In this document: positions 30,325 through 32,500 of the stretch, in pieces
Layout: each line of letters opens with the position of its first letter
Numbering within the stretch: the stretch's first letter is position 1
NCBI GenBank assembly: GCA_963575745.1
Contig: CAUYUJ010007219.1
Span: 1 to 32,500 of the forward strand
From: Prorocentrum cordatum
Lineage: Eukaryota; Sar; Dinophyceae; Prorocentrales; Prorocentraceae
DNA: 32,500 nucleotides
Direction: 5' to 3'
The notes under the pieces: model-generated
The model's input: only the letters and a program-made list of their open reading frames with translations
The model's database searches: none
Told to the model about the DNA's origin: nothing
Translations under genes and position numbers: made by a program

Positions 30325-31454
30325 TCATTGTCCGAGTGCATCCTCCATTTCTTTGTGGGTCGTGGCGATGCCGTATGTCATGACAACTTCGTTCCAGACC
30401 GTCTGATCAACAGTCCAAGTGCCCGTATCCTGCTTCCACTTGGCCAGCTCCATGCTTCTTTTGGTACGGAGACATGGGGGAATGGTCCACATCACACTGA
30501 CCCCCTTTCCACTCCCAGGCACTCCCTTGATCTTCATTGGCGTATCAGGATTCCTCGCAACGACCGTATCGCGCCACACACCATGGAATCTGCCAACAGC
30601 ATTGATGTGGCCCTCTTTCCATGGCGGTGCCTGTGTCTTGATCCGAATGGAGCCTCCAGCCGCACACGGTCTGTTGTCCATGTCTTTGAAAAGATCCTGT
30701 GGTGTCGGACGGGCAAGAGACCTTTGCTCCTCAGTTCGATCCTCAGGCGGGATCAGAGCTTCTTCCCAAAACTTTTTGCACCTCCAGAGTACGTCTGACT
30801 CAGTACCAGTGGTAAACTTGATGCGGAAGTTTGCGTAGCTGGGACGATTCCCATTCATACGAAGCGTACCAAGCTCGTCAATCTTCGCACGGTCATCCTC
30901 TGGAAGGCTCATCTTCAAGTTGTGAATGAGAATGCCCACGTCCCGATCTGAAATCATTTGCTCTGACCGTCGAATCGGATTACTCCAGTCAATCACCCAA
31001 TCACCCATCCACGAAAATCGATCCACTCTGGATTGAAGGCTCGGAATGGACGCCTGCTCTCGTTTGGCCAAGTCGCCTCACCCCCAAAGCCAGCAGAAGT
31101 AGCTCCAGTGGATGCCCCAGAACCTGCAGCGGTATGCGACTTGAGCTCTAAAACCTGCTTCTCCAGATCTGTCATTCGTTTATCCATCTGAGCCTGGCCC
31201 TCAGCCATTCGTCGTTCAGCACTGTCCTGTCGTCGTTGCATGGCAGCCATATCGTTAACCATGCCTGTCACCTTGCGGTCAGTAATTCTCTGCTGCTGCA
31301 GTTGCTGTTTCCCCATGTTGAAGAATTGCTTCATGGGATTCTGTTCATCAAAAACCAATTCGTGGATATCAGGATCTAGTACATTCTCAGCGTCCATGTC
31401 TGCAGCCCCGTCGTCTTCTCTCTTGCGTCGGTTGCCCGACACTGGAAGCGCCAT
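30325..31454 (-). pseudogene. ORF1 (gag-like, RNA-binding) of retroelement 3, split by an 8-bp duplication
   Basis: Two overlapping frames, 153 aa (31454-30993) and 248 aa (31071-30325), are one gene. AATCACCC occurs twice in tandem at 30991-31006. That 8-bp duplication shifts the frame and ends the first part at FRGWVIG. Without it the length would be a whole number of codons, about 373 aa. Features in order: basic NRRKRE near the N-terminus, a Gln/Met-rich coiled coil (about residues 40-105), an Ala/Gly/Ser linker, then a region shared with ORF1 of retroelement 1 (FRAFNPEW, then ANFRIKFTTGT), and a basic C-terminus. This is the usual place for the nucleic-acid-binding ORF1 chaperone of LINEs. 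I recognise no named domain in the C-terminal half. No cysteine pairs like those of retroelement 1 are present. A sequencing or assembly slip is possible. Confidence 0.85.
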
Positions 31455-31863
31455 ACTGGAATCGGCACTCGTGCGATGGAGTTGTGGATTGTGGCAACCT
31501 CAATAAACACACGTGTGACAGAGTCCACAGAAATGTGCACAGGGAGCAAAACTGACAAGCTCTGGCAAGAATCAATCCCAAAGTATTGAGAGTTCCCCAC
31601 CACTGGAGCAATACAGAGAAAGAATAAGATATGTGCACTCGCGGTACTCAGGCAAAACTTGTCCGGGGAAGAGGGGGCAATAGTTCCGCTCCCACGCGCC
31701 CAGTCTCGGCCGTCCCTATGTGCACCCGCGGTACTCAGGCAAAACAGACTCTGAAGCACCGTGTACAGTATGTGGAACCAAGACTCCCTACTGCACAATG
31801 CAGCTCGAGACGAGGGGACCCCAGCGGTGAGGCCAGGCTGAGCAGGAGGTAAGCTCTGCCCGG
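31455..31863 (-). promoter_or_regulatory. 5' leader of retroelement 3 with a 28-bp direct repeat
   Basis: Between ORF1 and the 5' junction. ATGTGCACTCGCGGTACTCA and eight more bases at 31631-31658 recur at 31718-31745 with one change, 87 bp apart. LINE leaders often carry repeated internal promoter units, so this is a candidate promoter repeat. No TATA-like element or other known signal is evident. The 182-aa frame crossing it (31924-31376) overlaps ORF1 and lacks any motif. Confidence 0.45.
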
Positions 31864-31879
31864 ACCTGGTTACCGCCGG
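31864..31879 (+). repeat. Satellite hairpin, right half (occupied target site 3)
   Basis: ACCTGGTT target-site duplicate (31864-31871) running into the right arm TTACCGCCGG (31870-31879), then the class B start GACCTCGTAGAGCTCC. Confidence 0.92.
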
Positions 31880-32107
31880 GGACCTCGTAGAGCTCCTTGA
31901 GCCACGTGTCATAAGTCCATGCATATCTCTGGAATGCGCACGGTGAATTTATTTCCAATAATAGAATGAACACATACATGTATGAGTTTCAAGGCGTCTT
32001 CCAGCGCGCGAGAGCGATGCTTCCGTGGCAGCGCACCTGTATGTAGACATGTACTGATGGACAAGCATGCGAAAATAGGATCGACGTCAGCCGGCGCGGC
32101 AACGCAC
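31880..32107. other. Unassigned sequence beyond the satellite
   Basis: After about 20 bp of class B cassette head, the sequence no longer matches any satellite block. I see no gene, RNA or motif in it. It marks the right border of the array. Confidence 0.5.
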
Positions 32108-32323
32108 CGGGCACGAGCGCGCGCACGCACATACGCGCGCACGCGAATAAATACACTCTCACGCGCGCACGCACTCACAACCACGCGCGCTCACTCACGC
32201 ACCGGCACCCCTCACGCACACACATGCACACACACGCACGCGCACACACACACACACACACACGCACACACACACGCACACACACGCACTCAAACACACA
32301 CACACACAAAAAAAAAACAAGCA

Positions 32324-32354
<31 letters not shown>

Positions 32355-32500
32355 GCATACAGACACTACCACAGACACAGACACAGACACACCCACACGC
32401 ACACGCACACACACACATACACACAGACGCGGCCACACACACACACACACGCACACACACACACACACACATGCCTGCCAGACACACACACACACACACA
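32108..32500. repeat. CA/CG microsatellite, running off the right edge
   Basis: Mixed GCGCAC and CACA sequence from about 32108, nearly pure (AC)n from about 32211. A run of alternating GC follows at 32340-32356 and an A9 interruption near 32308. Cys/Val-rich frames across it are artefacts of the repeat. Confidence 0.95.

Larger units (their letters stand above)
26094..31863 (-). mobile_element. Retroelement 3, near-full-length LINE-type retrotransposon inserted in a satellite hairpin
   Basis: 5.77 kb on the minus strand. The 8-bp duplication ACCTGGTT lies on both sides, and the two flanks (CCGGCGGTAA...CCTGG and TTACCGCCGG) are the two halves of one satellite hairpin. The 3' end is a short A-run (T at 26092-26098 on plus). 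Order from 5' to 3': 0.4 kb leader with a 28-bp direct repeat, ORF1, a 24-bp gap, ORF2, and a 3' UTR of about 180 nt holding a 12-bp stem-loop. There are no LTRs. EN-RT order, target-site duplication and A-tail define a non-LTR element using target-primed reverse transcription. Geometry implies the first nick is on the plus strand just after CCTGG(TT). Confidence 0.95.

Noticed and set aside
26094-31863. LTR retrotransposon or DNA transposon
   Set aside because: No long terminal repeats, integrase, protease or transposase; ORF order, A-tail and 8-bp target duplication fit a non-LTR element.
31376-31924. 182-aa minus-strand frame over the leader of retroelement 3
   Set aside because: Crosses the element junction and the target hairpin and overlaps ORF1 in another frame; no family resemblance.

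Overview
This is a eukaryotic, repeat-dominated window with no ordinary host gene that I can recognise. The only protein-coding content is three non-LTR (LINE-type) retrotransposons, all on the minus strand. Their reverse transcriptases carry W-A-D-N where most families have Y/F-A-D-D. From memory, that variant is common in LINE-like elements of dinoflagellates and relatives, so a dinoflagellate or other alveolate is my best guess, at moderate confidence. A long CA/CG microsatellite at the right end fits but does not prove it.

Layout. Bases 1-1407 hold the 5' part of retroelement 1, with an ORF1 open to the window edge. Bases 1408-4112 are repeat cassettes. Bases 4125-7034 are retroelement 2, 5'-truncated and frameshifted (RT plus RNase H). 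Bases 7040-26068 are a 19 kb array of repeat cassettes. Bases 26094-31863 are retroelement 3, close to full length: ORF1 broken by an 8-bp duplication, and an intact 1340-aa ORF2 (endonuclease, RT, RNase H). Bases 31880-32107 are unassigned, followed by a CA/CG microsatellite to the end.

The cassette array is built on one palindromic motif, CCGGCGGTAA - 9 to 14 nt loop - TTACCGCCGG, seen about 27 times counting split and damaged copies. The hairpins separate cassettes of two classes. Class A (about 0.8-1.35 kb) has a head block, then a variable number of 173-178 bp monomers, then a conserved tail block. Class B (about 0.25-0.5 kb) has no monomers. Both classes share their first 20-30 bp and their last 50 bp or so. 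A 2.6 kb stretch is duplicated in tandem.

The main result is how the two parts interact. All three retroelements sit at the same base position in the hairpin loop, in the same orientation, and only in hairpins with the loop sequence CCTGG: 3 of 6 such sites are occupied, against 0 of 21 sites with other loops. The RTs of elements 2 and 3 are clearly diverged, so this looks like a target preference of a whole lineage, for a structured site within a satellite. Both RT proteins also end in what reads as a circularly permuted RNase H domain: the GDS...AD half comes first and the DGG...AEL half last. I do not know of a described example in this setting.
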